Shown here: positions 61,844 to 61,918 of the stretch, piece after piece | How positions within the stretch are numbered: the stretch's first letter is position 1 | How the letters are laid out: each line of letters opens with the position of its first letter | Origin: DASUPK01 sp963833375 | Lineage (GTDB): Bacteria; Actinomycetota; Thermoleophilia; Solirubrobacterales; 70-9 | DNA: 61,918 nt | Assembly (NCBI GenBank): GCA_963833375.1 | Contig: CAWHXR010000011.1 | Coordinates: 1-61,918, forward strand | Reading direction: 5' to 3' | Program-made: the position numbers and the translations under genes | Notes under the pieces: model-generated | What the model saw: the letters and a program-made list of their open reading frames with translations, nothing else | Told to the model about the DNA's origin: nothing | Databases searched by the model: none

Positions 61844-61918
61844 GCGGCTGTCAGGCCGCGACCGGGATGGCCTCAAACGACCTGCTTGGACGAATGATCG
61901 GCTCGCACCCCGAAAGGC

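Overview
The window is high-GC DNA (roughly two thirds G+C) with frequent GTG/TTG starts, an actinobacterial-type LexA with its SOS box, a type A RNase P RNA, a DtxR/MntR-type regulator, GTP-type PEP carboxykinase and small families I recall as common in Thermoleophilia. The likely source is an uncultured Thermoleophilia-like actinobacterium (Solirubrobacterales/Gaiellales relative). This assignment is inference. Many genes carry single-base frameshifts, rare at 18-31 kb and dense after about 49 kb, which looks like uncorrected sequencing error more than mass gene decay. Such genes are listed as frameshifted CDS over their whole homologous span.

Layout. 0.2-11.9 kb: housekeeping and envelope genes (tRNA-Leu, lexA, rnpB, a c-di-AMP riboswitch with an RlpA-like protein, glnA, a ZIP transporter, a thioredoxin-domain protein, an ACT protein, a DUF11/RTX surface protein). 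11.9-18.6 kb: a minus-strand operon with a SucC-SucD fusion, a one-cluster ferredoxin, an acyl-CoA ligase, an MFS carrier and a class III aminotransferase. 18.7-20.8 kb: a drug exporter with a divergent ArsR regulator. 20.8-28.6 kb: a group 3b-type NAD(P)-linked [NiFe] hydrogenase operon (beta, cNMP-binding protein, gamma, small, large, maturation protease), followed by a universal stress protein and uncharacterised genes. 28.7-34.8 kb: pyruvate:ferredoxin oxidoreductase whose delta subunit is fused to a GltD-like flavoprotein, ending in a wax ester synthase/DGAT. 34.8-39.3 kb: PEP synthase and, divergently, PEP carboxykinase. 39.5-61.9 kb: trpB2, then dispersed ethylmalonyl-CoA pathway genes (malyl-CoA lyase, acyl-CoA dehydrogenase, MaoC hydratase, ethylmalonyl-CoA mutase, crotonyl-CoA carboxylase/reductase) with regulators, an AlkZ-like glycosylase, a dead insertion sequence, clpS, ygfZ and an mntR-mntH pair.

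How they may work together (inference): hydrogenase and the GltD-PorD protein could exchange electrons among H2, NADPH and ferredoxin. POR and Ccr are two reductive carboxylases that would use ferredoxin and NADPH. PpsA and PckG join pyruvate, PEP and oxaloacetate. The ethylmalonyl-CoA enzymes assimilate acetyl-CoA without isocitrate lyase, and WS/DGAT stores excess acyl-CoA as neutral lipid. I see no CRISPR array, prophage or intact mobile element.
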